Assembly (NCBI GenBank): GCA_013388645.1
Contig: JACAEV010000131.1
Location: 1 to 53,057, forward strand
Length of the DNA: 53,057 nt
Direction: 5' to 3'
Origin: Syntrophaceae bacterium
GTDB lineage: Bacteria; Desulfobacterota; BSN033; UBA1163
In this document: positions 22,677 through 31,118 of the stretch, piece by piece
Position numbering within the stretch: position 1 is the stretch's first letter
Layout: the number at the start of each line of letters is the position of its first letter
Position numbers and translations under genes: made by a program
The notes under the pieces: model-generated
Database searches by the model: none
Told to the model about the DNA's origin: nothing
The model's input: the letters and a program-made list of their open reading frames with translations, nothing else

Positions 22677-22817
22677 CTATTTTTTAAATTCCCCAGGAAG
22701 GTACTTGTCTTTGATCTCTCTGAGATGATTGATCTTTCCTTCATCGATTTTGTTCAGGTAGCTGGTCCATCGATGGAGAGGTTTGGTAAGGTCTGTCAGG
22801 AGGGATTGGAAAGGCAT
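22677..22817 (-). CDS. Putative 46-aa protein behind the NrfD-type subunit
   Basis: This short ORF is not in the track. It begins 1 base after the NrfD-subunit stop and encodes MPFQSLLTDLTKPLHRWTSY and then NKIDEGKINHLREIKDKYLP. It is hydrophilic, basic and has no membrane segment. There is no ribosome site of its own, so it would depend on coupling. It may be a small accessory subunit or assembly factor of the quinol-oxidising complex. I do not recognise the family, and it could be non-coding. Confidence 0.45.
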   Translation of the reverse strand: MPFQSLLTDLTKPLHRWTSYLNKIDEGKINHLREIKDKYLPGEFKK

Positions 22818-22818
22818 T

Positions 22819-24123
22819 TCAGATTGATTCAGATTGAAATATCTCCCGTTTTTTTTCCTCTTTCTCTGTTTCCCAGATGGAGATCACAGGAAAAAACTTT
22901 GAAAATAAGATGATGGCTAAAGTGAATCCAGCGCAGAGACCAGCCATCATTGACCACTCCACCCATGAAGGCATGTAAGCACCTCGCACATAGGGAAGCC
23001 GAGGTTCACTTAAGGTGGGGATGATGATGAGGTAGCGTTCCAACCACATCCCGATCAGAACGGAGATGGAGGTGATCGATGTTCCCAAAATAGTCCTTGT
23101 CCTTTTTAACGCAAGGATGGGAAAGGGGATGATAAAACAGAAGAGGACCATCAGCCAGAAAAGAGGTGAATATTTTCCTGCCATTTTTGACCAGAAGACA
23201 GCTAACTCATCAACCCCTCCGCCATAGAACGTCGTAAGATATTCGGCAAGAGTAAAATAAAACCAGAGAAGCGACATGGTGAGGAGCAGAAGTCCCAGGT
23301 TGTTGAAATGGATGGGGTGGAGGTAGTCTTCCAGGTGATAAACCCTCCGTAAAATGGCCGCCACAAGAATAATGGCAGCAATTCCCGAATAGATGGCACC
23401 TGCCACGAAATATGGACCGAAGATCGTTGAGTGCCACATGGGTTGTGTCTGCATCCCAAAAACCCAAGAGACGACGGTATGGACACTCACCGCAATAGGA
23501 ATGACAGCGATGCAGAGAAAGGTAGAAGCCTTTTTCAGTATTCGCTCCTGCCTCTCCGTCCCCCTCCATTCTAACGAAAGGAGTTGATAGACCCATTTTC
23601 GGCGTGGAAAATGATCTCGGAGAAGAGCAATATCAGGGATCATCAGCACATAGAGAAACACAACGCAGGTAACGAAATAAGTCATGATACAGGTGAAATC
23701 CCAAAGGAGCGGAGATCTGAATTGAGCATGAATGGCAACCCAATGAAACTTAATAGAACGGCCCAAGTCAAAAAGGATATTGGTCGGACCCGCTGCTAAG
23801 GCGAAGACCGTCACCACCTCTGCCGCACGCGTAATGGGGGTTCTCCATCCCGCATTTGTTATTCTTAAGATGGCAGAGATGAGTGTCCCAGCATGACTGA
23901 TTCCGATGAAAAAGACAAAATTGACAAGATAAAAAGCCCAGGACATGGGATGACCCATACCCGTCACTCCCAGACCCCAAACATATTGCCAACCAAAGGC
24001 AAAGAAAGACCAAGAAAAGAGGATGGCGAGGGGAATAACGGTCGCCCAGAATGGCCATCTCATCTGAGTCAATGGGGCAAAGATTTGGCGATGTCTTTGG
24101 GCAATGGTTTCGCTATCCCCCAT
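22819..24123 (-). CDS. NrfD/PsrC-type quinol-interacting membrane subunit
   Basis: Ten-helix membrane protein of 434 aa that binds quinol and passes electrons to the FeS subunit. Typical stretches are WGLGVTGMGHPMSWAFYLVN, FVFFIGISHAGTLISAILR and EVVTVFALAAGPTNILFDLG. It overlaps the FeS gene by 11 bases. In gene order cytochrome, molybdopterin-type subunit, FeS protein, NrfD it matches qrcABCD of sulfate reducers (QrcD position), and its sequence type also resembles ActC/ActF of alternative complex III. The nearby caa3 oxidase favours quinol oxidation with cytochrome c as acceptor. Confidence 0.9.
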   Translation of the reverse strand: MGDSETIAQRHRQIFAPLTQMRWPFWATVIPLAILFSWSFFAFGWQYVWGLGVTGMGHPMSWAFYLVNFVFFIGISHAGTLISAILRITNAGWRTPITRAAEVVTVFALAAGPTNILFDLGRSIKFHWVAIHAQFRSPLLWDFTCIMTYFVTCVVFLYVLMIPDIALLRDHFPRRKWVYQLLSLEWRGTERQERILKKASTFLCIAVIPIAVSVHTVVSWVFGMQTQPMWHSTIFGPYFVAGAIYSGIAAIILVAAILRRVYHLEDYLHPIHFNNLGLLLLTMSLLWFYFTLAEYLTTFYGGGVDELAVFWSKMAGKYSPLFWLMVLFCFIIPFPILALKRTRTILGTSITSISVLIGMWLERYLIIIPTLSEPRLPYVRGAYMPSWVEWSMMAGLCAGFTLAIILFSKFFPVISIWETEKEEKKREIFQSESI

Positions 24124-24808
24124 TCCATTCCCCTTCCTTTAAATAATAAACCTTGGGTTCTGTCCCCATTTCTTCCAACAATCTGAAGGCTCGGCGGCTC
24201 TTGGAGAGTTTTGAGACCTGACTCTTTGAGTCATTGAGATCTCCAAAATAGATTGCCTCGCTCGGGCAGGTCTCTACGCAGGCAGGAATAACTTCCCCCT
24301 CCCTAATCCTTCGTTTCTCCCTTTTGGCTTTCTCTTTTGCCTTACGAATCCTTTGAATACAAAAGTTACACTTTTCTGTAATTCCTTTTCTTCGTTGGTA
24401 AACATCCGGGTTGAACCCCTTTTTATATTCTTCCGGCCAGGTGGGTTCATACCAGTTGAAATATCGAACTGAATAGGGACAGTTGGAGATGCACATTCGG
24501 ACACCAATACATCGGGGATAAACTTGTGCCACGATCCCTTCTGGATTTTTGTATGTGGCCGCGACAGGACAGACAATCGTACAGGGTGGACGGTCACAAT
24601 GCATACAGGGGATGGGAATAAAGCGCATCTCCACATCTGGATAATTTCCTTTTACTTCTGAAACGAGATTCATCCAGAACTTCGCCCTTCCTAATTTGGA
24701 TTCTTTCTCTCCTGCAAAGGAGACGTTATTTTCCTGGCGGCAAGCTATCACACAGGCCTGACAGCCTGTGCATTTATCTAAATCGATGACCATCCCCCAT
24801 CGGTACAT
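24113..24808 (-). CDS. Four-cluster FeS subunit (QrcC/ActB-C-terminal type)
   Basis: Protein of 231 aa with four cysteine groups: CTGCQACVIAC, CMHCDRPPCTIVCP, CIGVRMCISNCP and CNFCIQRI paired with CVETCP. In the third group the second cysteine is valine, which would give a [3Fe-4S] centre, the composition known for ActB of alternative complex III (three [4Fe-4S] and one [3Fe-4S]). It carries electrons between the NrfD-type subunit and the molybdopterin-type subunit or cytochrome. The start follows GAGGT. There is no signal peptide, so export would be by complex with the Tat-exported large subunit. Confidence 0.92.
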   Translation of the reverse strand: MYRWGMVIDLDKCTGCQACVIACRQENNVSFAGEKESKLGRAKFWMNLVSEVKGNYPDVEMRFIPIPCMHCDRPPCTIVCPVAATYKNPEGIVAQVYPRCIGVRMCISNCPYSVRYFNWYEPTWPEEYKKGFNPDVYQRRKGITEKCNFCIQRIRKAKEKAKREKRRIREGEVIPACVETCPSEAIYFGDLNDSKSQVSKLSKSRRAFRLLEEMGTEPKVYYLKEGEWNGG

Positions 24809-24899
24809 ATCAACCTCATGTCTGTGTCTGTCCTCCGTGTGCGGGGTTAGATGAGAACATCAAATCCGCAATCTGCATTCCGAAATCCAAAATTACAAA

Positions 24900-27284
24900 T
24901 TATGCTTTATACACCTTCACTCTCGTTGAAAAGGGAGAAACAAATCCACCCAGATAGTCGTATTCTCTCACGAGTATATCATTTGGGTTCATTCCTCTTC
25001 CTTTCGCCCAGCGGCCATAAGCCTTGTGACCCTGTCCATAGGGTATATGGATGACATTTGGATGTGCCCCAGGGAAGACCCGTGCTTTCCCTCTCAATTT
25101 TCCTGTATTCGACTCCACCCAGATGAAGTCTCCGTCCTGAATCCCCATCTTCTGTGCAGTTTCTGGATTGATCTCAACCCAGGAGTCCCATTTCTCTTTC
25201 AAATGAGGACCTAAGATCTCTTGGAGGAAAGGCTGATTGGCTCCTCTCCCTTCTGCTGTGGTCATCAGTTTATAGTGAATGAGGTAGAATGGAAACTCCT
25301 TCTCTTCACCAACCCATCTGGGTCGTTCAAAATGAGGAAGAAAGACTTTGTCTCCTCTCGCTTCCACTTTCATCTCTTTTAATATTTGATCCAGTCCTTT
25401 TCTATTCCTTTTCGATACCTCCTTTAGAGCTCGTTCCATGGTTAAGGAGTAGAATTCAAATTTTCCTGACGGAGTATTAAATTTCTCTCGCCATTCCCCA
25501 AATGGGTAAAAAGAATCCCACCAACCGCCTCGCTCGATTAAGACTTTCCAGAATTCATCAAAATCTTTTGCTTGGACAGATCCTCGTTTCGTTACAAAAA
25601 TCCCTTTGGTCGCTTCCTTCAAAGCTTCTTGAAAATCTTTCCAGGGAAAGGACTTCCCCACGCTTCCACCTATTCTTTTGGCGATATGAATGATGACATC
25701 CCCTGTATTACGGGTGTCATAAAGGGGTTTGTCAAGCGTGGGACTGCGCAATCCAAACATTGGGAAACCCAGCCCGGGCTCCACATGATCATCCTGCCAT
25801 CGCTCGAAATAGGTTCCGTCGGGAAGCACGAGATCTGAAAACATCGTCGTCTCATCCATAAAGGGTGAAAAACTGACGATGAAAGGAATCCTTTCGATGA
25901 CATTTCGAAACGTCTCCGGCTCAGGAAGGCTAAAGAGTGGGTTGGTATAATAAAGCAGAAGTGTGTCGATCGGATAAGAAGTACCTTTTTGAATTCTTTC
26001 CAGAAGGTTTGAAGGAATTTCATCAGCAAAAGGAAATGGAAGGTTTCCTGCTCCATCCAATCGAGGCTTGGAAAGGCTTTTTTCTGCAATCCCGTCTCTT
26101 TGAATAGCAGGCCATTTTTTGAAAGGAGGTTTTCTTTGAAGAAGGACACCCCCGGGATGATCGATGGAGCCCACCAGCGCATTGAGGCAATCCACAGCCA
26201 TCTGTGCATAGGTCCCATTGGTCTGCATCCCTACCCCTCTGCCGGTAATGGCAATGGAGGGTAGATGAGATGAAAATTCTTGGGCAATCCGAGCAATCGT
26301 CTCTTCGGGGACTCCGGTTAACGAGGAAACTTGTTTGGGGGAATATTCCTTGAGGACGAGGGTCTTAAAACCCATATGTGTTTTTCCATCGCTGTCTTTC
26401 CAATCATTGAATCCAAATGTATAACGATCAATAAACGGATAATCATATTTTTTCTCTTGAATGATCCAATAGGCGATTCCCAAAGCCAACGCTCCGTCTG
26501 TACCCGGCTGGATGGGAACCCACTGGTCAGCCTTCGATGCGGTTACAGAGAATCGCGGCTCAATCTGAACCATCTTTCCCCTGATCCCGGGTCTTCCTCT
26601 TCTTAGAAATCCATACCCCCATAGGTTTCTCAACGAAGGCCTCGACGCTTCCAGAAGACTGGTTCCAAAGGAGAGAACATAATTCACCTTCTCCCAATGA
26701 GTGGCCAGAAAGTCTTTTACACCCATGGTGAAGAGATGACCTTTCAGGATGCCTTCCGATCCCCTAACAGGATTTCCAAGATGATTGGGAGAACCATAGG
26801 CTTCCATGAATCGCGCCATCAATTCAGCCATGTGGCCACGATACCTCCCTCCCAATAACATCAGATGATGAGGGTTTCCTTCTTGGCGGAGGGTCTTCAA
26901 TCTCTGGGTGACAAGGTCTATTCCTTCCTCCCAGGAAATCTTCTCCCAATTTCCCTCCCCCCGTTTTCCTTTTCTTTTTAAAGGATGACGGACTCGGTCG
27001 GGATCGTAAAGGACCTGAAGTCCAGACTGTCCCTTTGGACAAAGCCGTCCTTTATTGATGGGATAATCTTTGATCCCTTCCAATTTAACTGGCCAACGCA
27101 TGATCGACCGAATTCGAAGCCCGCAACCCCCAGGGCATTGAAGGCAGATGCCTGTTGACCAATACTCCTCATATGGAATCCATTCTCCTTCCTTGGGCAG
27201 GGCGTGGAGAAGTTCCTCCGGCAGAGTCATCCCGAAAGTAGCTGCCCCGATCAGTTTCAGTAATTGTCTTCGGTTAATTTTCAT
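24900..27284 (-). CDS. Molybdopterin-oxidoreductase-family large subunit of Qrc/ACIII-like complex
   Basis: Protein of 794 aa. It starts with a twin-arginine type signal (MKINRRQLLKLIGAATFG), so the complex faces the periplasm. The N-terminal [4Fe-4S] motif is CLQCPGGC plus C82 (KGRLCPKGQ). The rest follows the DMSO-reductase fold, ending in the usual beta-barrel domain (NPETAQKMGIQDGDFIWVES). Where Cys, Sec or Ser normally ligates molybdenum, the sequence reads GNPVRGSEGIL with no obvious Cys or Sec. QrcB and ActB lack the cofactor as well, so this subunit may also be cofactor-free. It is second in the cytochrome-Mo-FeS-NrfD order. Confidence 0.9.
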   Translation of the reverse strand: MKINRRQLLKLIGAATFGMTLPEELLHALPKEGEWIPYEEYWSTGICLQCPGGCGLRIRSIMRWPVKLEGIKDYPINKGRLCPKGQSGLQVLYDPDRVRHPLKRKGKRGEGNWEKISWEEGIDLVTQRLKTLRQEGNPHHLMLLGGRYRGHMAELMARFMEAYGSPNHLGNPVRGSEGILKGHLFTMGVKDFLATHWEKVNYVLSFGTSLLEASRPSLRNLWGYGFLRRGRPGIRGKMVQIEPRFSVTASKADQWVPIQPGTDGALALGIAYWIIQEKKYDYPFIDRYTFGFNDWKDSDGKTHMGFKTLVLKEYSPKQVSSLTGVPEETIARIAQEFSSHLPSIAITGRGVGMQTNGTYAQMAVDCLNALVGSIDHPGGVLLQRKPPFKKWPAIQRDGIAEKSLSKPRLDGAGNLPFPFADEIPSNLLERIQKGTSYPIDTLLLYYTNPLFSLPEPETFRNVIERIPFIVSFSPFMDETTMFSDLVLPDGTYFERWQDDHVEPGLGFPMFGLRSPTLDKPLYDTRNTGDVIIHIAKRIGGSVGKSFPWKDFQEALKEATKGIFVTKRGSVQAKDFDEFWKVLIERGGWWDSFYPFGEWREKFNTPSGKFEFYSLTMERALKEVSKRNRKGLDQILKEMKVEARGDKVFLPHFERPRWVGEEKEFPFYLIHYKLMTTAEGRGANQPFLQEILGPHLKEKWDSWVEINPETAQKMGIQDGDFIWVESNTGKLRGKARVFPGAHPNVIHIPYGQGHKAYGRWAKGRGMNPNDILVREYDYLGGFVSPFSTRVKVYKA

Positions 27285-27406
27285 TATCGATCGTCAGTCG
27301 AGAGATGTAAAGCGTTGGAGATCACTTTTTACTCCTAACCCCTTACCTTCTTAGATCTATTTTCACACGATGCACTTTGCTCCATGTTCTCTCCGATTTT
27401 CTGCGA

Positions 27407-27958
27407 TCAGCTCGAGTGGCATGTATAACAATCGTTGCTCGCCCCTCTTTTTTGGTGGCAGTCCATGCACCACTCCATATAGTTTCTGTCAACCATCTGG
27501 ATGGGTCTTTCCTTCACACCAGTAAAACCGTGGCAAACGGAACAGTTCACCTTATTCTGGATGTGAATCCAGTGAGGGAAAACAACAAATTTTGGAAGTT
27601 CATACATACGGTTCCATGGAATTTCCCTATTTGCCTTCACATAGTCGATCACTTTCAATGCCTCAGGTCGCTTGCTCATGACATCCGTTGCATGGCAGGC
27701 ACGACAAAGCTCAATGTTTGGGATCCCTGCAGCACGATACCTTTCTATATACCGATGGCAGAAGGAGCAGTTTAATTGAACCGCCTCTTTGTGATGGAGG
27801 TGATTGAAAAGAACGGGTTGATCCACAGAGATCCAACTAAAAATTGGAAAAATTGAATAAAAAATGGATTCGGTTTGATAACGATAGCGATAATAAACAA
27901 ATATGGAGAGAATGACGATGATCAAAATAAAAATTAAAAAAGCGAGTTTCTTTTTCAT
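27407..27958 (-). CDS. Membrane-anchored pentaheme cytochrome c (QrcA/ActA-like)
   Basis: Protein of 183 aa with one N-terminal membrane anchor (residues about 5-23) and five CXXCH haem sites: CSFCH (64), CRACH (85), CSVCH (139), CMDCH (164) and CYTCH (177). Distal histidines such as HLHH and HWIH are present. Five haems and an uncleaved anchor match ActA of alternative complex III; QrcA of Desulfovibrio is usually given as hexahaem. It probably passes electrons from the FeS subunits to the cytochrome domain of CoxB or to a soluble cytochrome. It is the first gene of the four-gene complex, 120 bases upstream of the large subunit. Confidence 0.92.
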   Translation of the reverse strand: MKKKLAFLIFILIIVILSIFVYYRYRYQTESIFYSIFPIFSWISVDQPVLFNHLHHKEAVQLNCSFCHRYIERYRAAGIPNIELCRACHATDVMSKRPEALKVIDYVKANREIPWNRMYELPKFVVFPHWIHIQNKVNCSVCHGFTGVKERPIQMVDRNYMEWCMDCHQKRGASNDCYTCHSS

Positions 27959-28018
27959 TTTTATTATCTATATGGGATAGTCTGTAAATCTGTCAAGAAG
28001 AAATTCGGCAGAATGGTC

Positions 28019-28250
28019 ATCCCTCTGTTTCGGGTACAAAACAGGACCGATAGGGATGCTGGAGAAAATGTTAGAACGGGAACCTTAGCCTCGCTCTTTA
28101 ACTTGATCGGTTCATTCAGTATATCTCACGACTCCATTCCATCAGTGAATCCAGCCTTATTATTAAAGAGTATATTCCAACCCGTATTCTAAGGATTTTC
28201 GAAAGCATTCCTGTCGGGACGATGGAGTGCCTAACCCGTAACTGAGGGAT
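28019..28250. repeat. 231-bp repeat, copy B (between ctaB and the pentahaem cytochrome gene)
   Basis: It begins ATCCCTCTGTTTC and ends GTAACTGAGGGAT and is homologous over its whole length to copy A at 19098. It fills nearly all of the 311-base gap between the two operons, and I see no gene in it. Confidence 0.75.
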
Positions 28251-28269
28251 GACGCAGAATGGCATTCCA

Positions 28270-29136
28270 TTAATAAAATAGATGATCCACGGTGAGCAAG
28301 ATCATCACCACCAAAGCATAGGAGTTTATGCTTTTGAAATGGAACTCCGAAGAAAATGGGTGGTAAGGGGCGCTAATTAATTTCAAAGATTTCCACAACA
28401 GCCAAAATGCAATAAAAAATAAACTCCCATGGATCAGATGAGATTCCACCATCCCAAATAGGGGCATCATCATACAGGCTGCTGCGGTCGCAAAGATCCA
28501 GATGAAGGTAATCCGACTGAGTTGTAAAGAAGTAAATATTCTACTGAGTGAAGGTAGTCCAGCTTTCTCATAATCCCTTCCGAATTTTAATAGGAGAAGC
28601 CAGAAATGAGGCACTTGCCATATAAAAAAGAAAAACGATATGGCAAGGATGGGTGGGTCAAGCGAAAAAAGACCTTTCCCGGAAACCCAGCCTATTAATG
28701 GAGGAATAGCACCAATCAATGCTCCTGGGATGGCAGCAAAGGCAGTCTTTCTCTTTAGCAAGGTGTAGAATCCGTTGTACCAAAGCATGGCGAAAAGCCC
28801 TAAGCCCAAAGCCGACTTAGGGGCACCTAAAAGAAGGATAACAGATCCGAATAGTAGGAGGCTAATTGAAAATGTTAAGGCTGCCGATGGAGATAGTTTC
28901 TTTGAAGGGATCGGGCGTCCTCGGGTTCGATCCATCCGTTGATCATGCTCTCTCTCCTGGTATTGATTGAGGGCACAAGAACCGGAGGCGAGAAAAAAAA
29001 CACCCAGGATCGGGAGGATTATTTCTGTAGACCATTCTCGGCGGGAGAGGATGAATCCTGTAGAAGTGGAAAGGGTTGAAAAAAAGGCAATTCTGAATTT
29101 GACCAATTCTAAGAGAATCCTTGTCCATTTTGCCAT
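28270..29136 (-). CDS. ctaB: Protohaem IX farnesyltransferase (haem O synthase)
   Basis: Membrane UbiA-family enzyme that adds a farnesyl group to haem b, giving haem O for the oxidase encoded next to it. The signature NQYQEREHDQRMDRTRGRPIP is diagnostic, with a second Asp-rich site around KFGRDYEKAG. The length of 288 aa and eight to nine hydrophobic segments are normal. It is the last gene of the sco-coxACDB-ctaB operon. No ctaA (haem A synthase) is seen, so the oxidase may carry haem O, or ctaA lies elsewhere. Confidence 0.93.
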   Translation of the reverse strand: MAKWTRILLELVKFRIAFFSTLSTSTGFILSRREWSTEIILPILGVFFLASGSCALNQYQEREHDQRMDRTRGRPIPSKKLSPSAALTFSISLLLFGSVILLLGAPKSALGLGLFAMLWYNGFYTLLKRKTAFAAIPGALIGAIPPLIGWVSGKGLFSLDPPILAISFFFFIWQVPHFWLLLLKFGRDYEKAGLPSLSRIFTSLQLSRITFIWIFATAAACMMMPLFGMVESHLIHGSLFFIAFWLLWKSLKLISAPYHPFSSEFHFKSINSYALVVMILLTVDHLFY

Positions 29137-29148
29137 GACTATCGCTCG

Positions 29149-30069
29149 TTATTTCAAATCCTTAATATAGTGGACAAGTTCAGTGAGTTCATCTTCCGTC
29201 AATGCCTGGGGGGGCATAATAGGAGGATAACCTACGACCACATACGTATTCGGCTTCAGTATATATGTCCTAATAAAGGCCTCATCTGCTATTACCGTCT
29301 GCTCCTTTCCGTCTATCAATACCCTCTCTTCTTTACCAAATAAACCCTTAAGAGTAGGACCCACCCTTGGAGTTCCGTCGACGCTGTGGCAAGCTACACA
29401 CCCTTTTTCATGGAAGAGCTGAGCTCCACCCGGTTTCCCCTTAGTCGCTTCTATTTCTTTCCCCCTCTTTTGAATCCACTGATCAAACTCATCTACAGGA
29501 ATTACCACAATCTTCGTGACCATATTGGCATGTTGCAGTCCACAATACTGCGTACAGAATACATCAAATGTCCCCACTCCGGTTGGCTGAAACCATAATG
29601 TATTGGTCATCCCTGGCACCACATCCTGCTTAATTCTGAATGCCGGTGCATAGAAACCATGAATCACATCTTGTGAAGTAAGCGATAACTTGACCGGCTT
29701 TCCCACGGGGACTTTTAGCTCCGTACTTTTCACACCATTTTCATACTCAAAAAGCCAGGACCACTGCCGTGCAATCACCTTGACTTTCAGAGCATCACCA
29801 GGAGCCTTTTTCAAGAAATTAAAGCCCGTCAACCCATAATAAAACATGGCCAGAACCAGGAGCGTGGGGACGATGGTCCAAATGATTTCAAGCCAGATGT
29901 TTCCATGAATATCAGAGGGTTGAGGATTTCTCTTCTTCCTATACCGGATCACAAAATAGACCATTAAAAAGGTGATCAGGCCGAGGAGGAAAACAGTGAT
30001 GGCCAGAATGAAAAAGAAAACTTGATCAACGACTTCTCCGGATAAACCCGTCGCCCACGAAACGAACAT
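29149..30069 (-). CDS. coxB: Cytochrome c oxidase subunit II with fused cytochrome c domain
   Basis: Protein of 306 aa. Two N-terminal membrane helices are followed by the CuA domain with the copper ligands in CTQYCGLQHANM. A C-terminal class I cytochrome c domain has CVACHSVDGTPRVGP and the axial methionine probably in PPIMPPQAL. The fusion defines a caa3/cbo3-type enzyme that accepts electrons from a cytochrome c or directly from an associated complex such as ACIII. Gene order is coxA-coxC-coxD-coxB-ctaB on the minus strand. Confidence 0.95.
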   Translation of the reverse strand: MFVSWATGLSGEVVDQVFFFILAITVFLLGLITFLMVYFVIRYRKKRNPQPSDIHGNIWLEIIWTIVPTLLVLAMFYYGLTGFNFLKKAPGDALKVKVIARQWSWLFEYENGVKSTELKVPVGKPVKLSLTSQDVIHGFYAPAFRIKQDVVPGMTNTLWFQPTGVGTFDVFCTQYCGLQHANMVTKIVVIPVDEFDQWIQKRGKEIEATKGKPGGAQLFHEKGCVACHSVDGTPRVGPTLKGLFGKEERVLIDGKEQTVIADEAFIRTYILKPNTYVVVGYPPIMPPQALTEDELTELVHYIKDLK

Positions 30070-30081
30070 GATCGTTTTTCC

Positions 30082-30354
30082 TCAACGAAAAGCCACGTCA
30101 GAAAATGTCAATCCGATAAACACCGTCAGGGCAGCCAGAACAATTGGAATCATGAGTTTAAAGAGCAGCCCTGTTTCATATTTGAGATGCATGAAGTAAC
30201 TGAGCACCAGCCCGGATTTGATGGCGGCGATGATCAGGACGATGGCGATGCTCAGAAGACCTAAATCCATCCCTGCCATGGATACGGTGATCCCTGTTAA
30301 AATCACTAATGCCAGCCATACAAGAATATAGGTTCGATACTTTCTATTCTTCAT
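30082..30354 (-). CDS. coxD: Cytochrome c oxidase subunit IV (CyoD/CoxD type)
   Basis: Ninety residues from the ATG at 30354, behind AGGGGTGA; the track begins 5 codons earlier at a GTG inside that signal. Three hydrophobic helices, with AAIKSGLVLSYFMHLKYE, the signature of prokaryotic subunit IV, between helices 2 and 3. It stabilises the oxidase and lies between coxC and coxB. Confidence 0.85.
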   Translation of the reverse strand: MKNRKYRTYILVWLALVILTGITVSMAGMDLGLLSIAIVLIIAAIKSGLVLSYFMHLKYETGLLFKLMIPIVLAALTVFIGLTFSDVAFR

Positions 30355-30410
30355 GGATAATTCTTTCACCCCTGATTCGTTTTCTTATTCCCCTTTTACG
30401 AATAAAAGGC

Positions 30411-31007
30411 TTATGTGATTAAGTAAAATAATGGGAAGAGGAAGATCCATATAATATCCACAAGATGCCAGTACAATCCGGTGTTCTCTAAGGGAACGAA
30501 GCGATGTTCATTGATCTTCCCTTTCATCACCAAAACCAGCATCGCAGAAAGAATAAAAAGGCCTATCAGCACATGGAGACCATGCAATCCCGTCATGGAA
30601 TAATAAAGACCAAAGAAGAGAATCTCCCCTTTGCTGCGGCCTAAGAGACGGGGGGAATTGGGATAAAGGCCATGTCCAATCTTGGCCGTCCATTCTACAT
30701 ATTTAATTCCAAGAAATAGAATTCCTAAAAAAATGGTAGCCAACAGGAAAAGCCCCGATAATCTGCGGTTCCCTTTTTGGACGAAGAAGATGGAAAGGAC
30801 AATGGATAAACTGCTGGTGATGAGTATGAGGGTGTTGAATGTGCCGAGGACTCGATCCAGTTCCCATGCGGCAAGATGAAAATCTATGGGATTTTTGTAA
30901 CGGTAAGAAGAATAAAGAATAAACAACCCTCCAAACAGAAGTATTTCTGATAGGAGAAAGAGCCACATCCCGATTTTTGAGCCCATATCGTCCCGATGCG
31001 TTTCCAT
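30411..31007 (-). CDS. coxC: Cytochrome c oxidase subunit III
   Basis: Five-helix subunit of 198 aa. Family marks are GMWLFLLSEILLFGGLF near the start and YYSMTGLHGLHVLIG near the end, ending in YWHLVDIIWIFLFPLFYL. The short five-helix form is that of caa3 and bo3-type oxidases. It probably stabilises the proton-uptake side of subunit I. It lies about 110 bases after coxA in the same operon. Confidence 0.94.
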   Translation of the reverse strand: METHRDDMGSKIGMWLFLLSEILLFGGLFILYSSYRYKNPIDFHLAAWELDRVLGTFNTLILITSSLSIVLSIFFVQKGNRRLSGLFLLATIFLGILFLGIKYVEWTAKIGHGLYPNSPRLLGRSKGEILFFGLYYSMTGLHGLHVLIGLFILSAMLVLVMKGKINEHRFVPLENTGLYWHLVDIIWIFLFPLFYLIT

Positions 31008-31118
31008 AACAATCTTCGTGATTCTTTAACCCAAATGGCTATTCTATAGTTTCAGGGTTTATCTCCCAAGATTTTCGCCCGAACCTTTAAATCCCGGGCT
31101 CCTTGAACCCTTTAAGGA

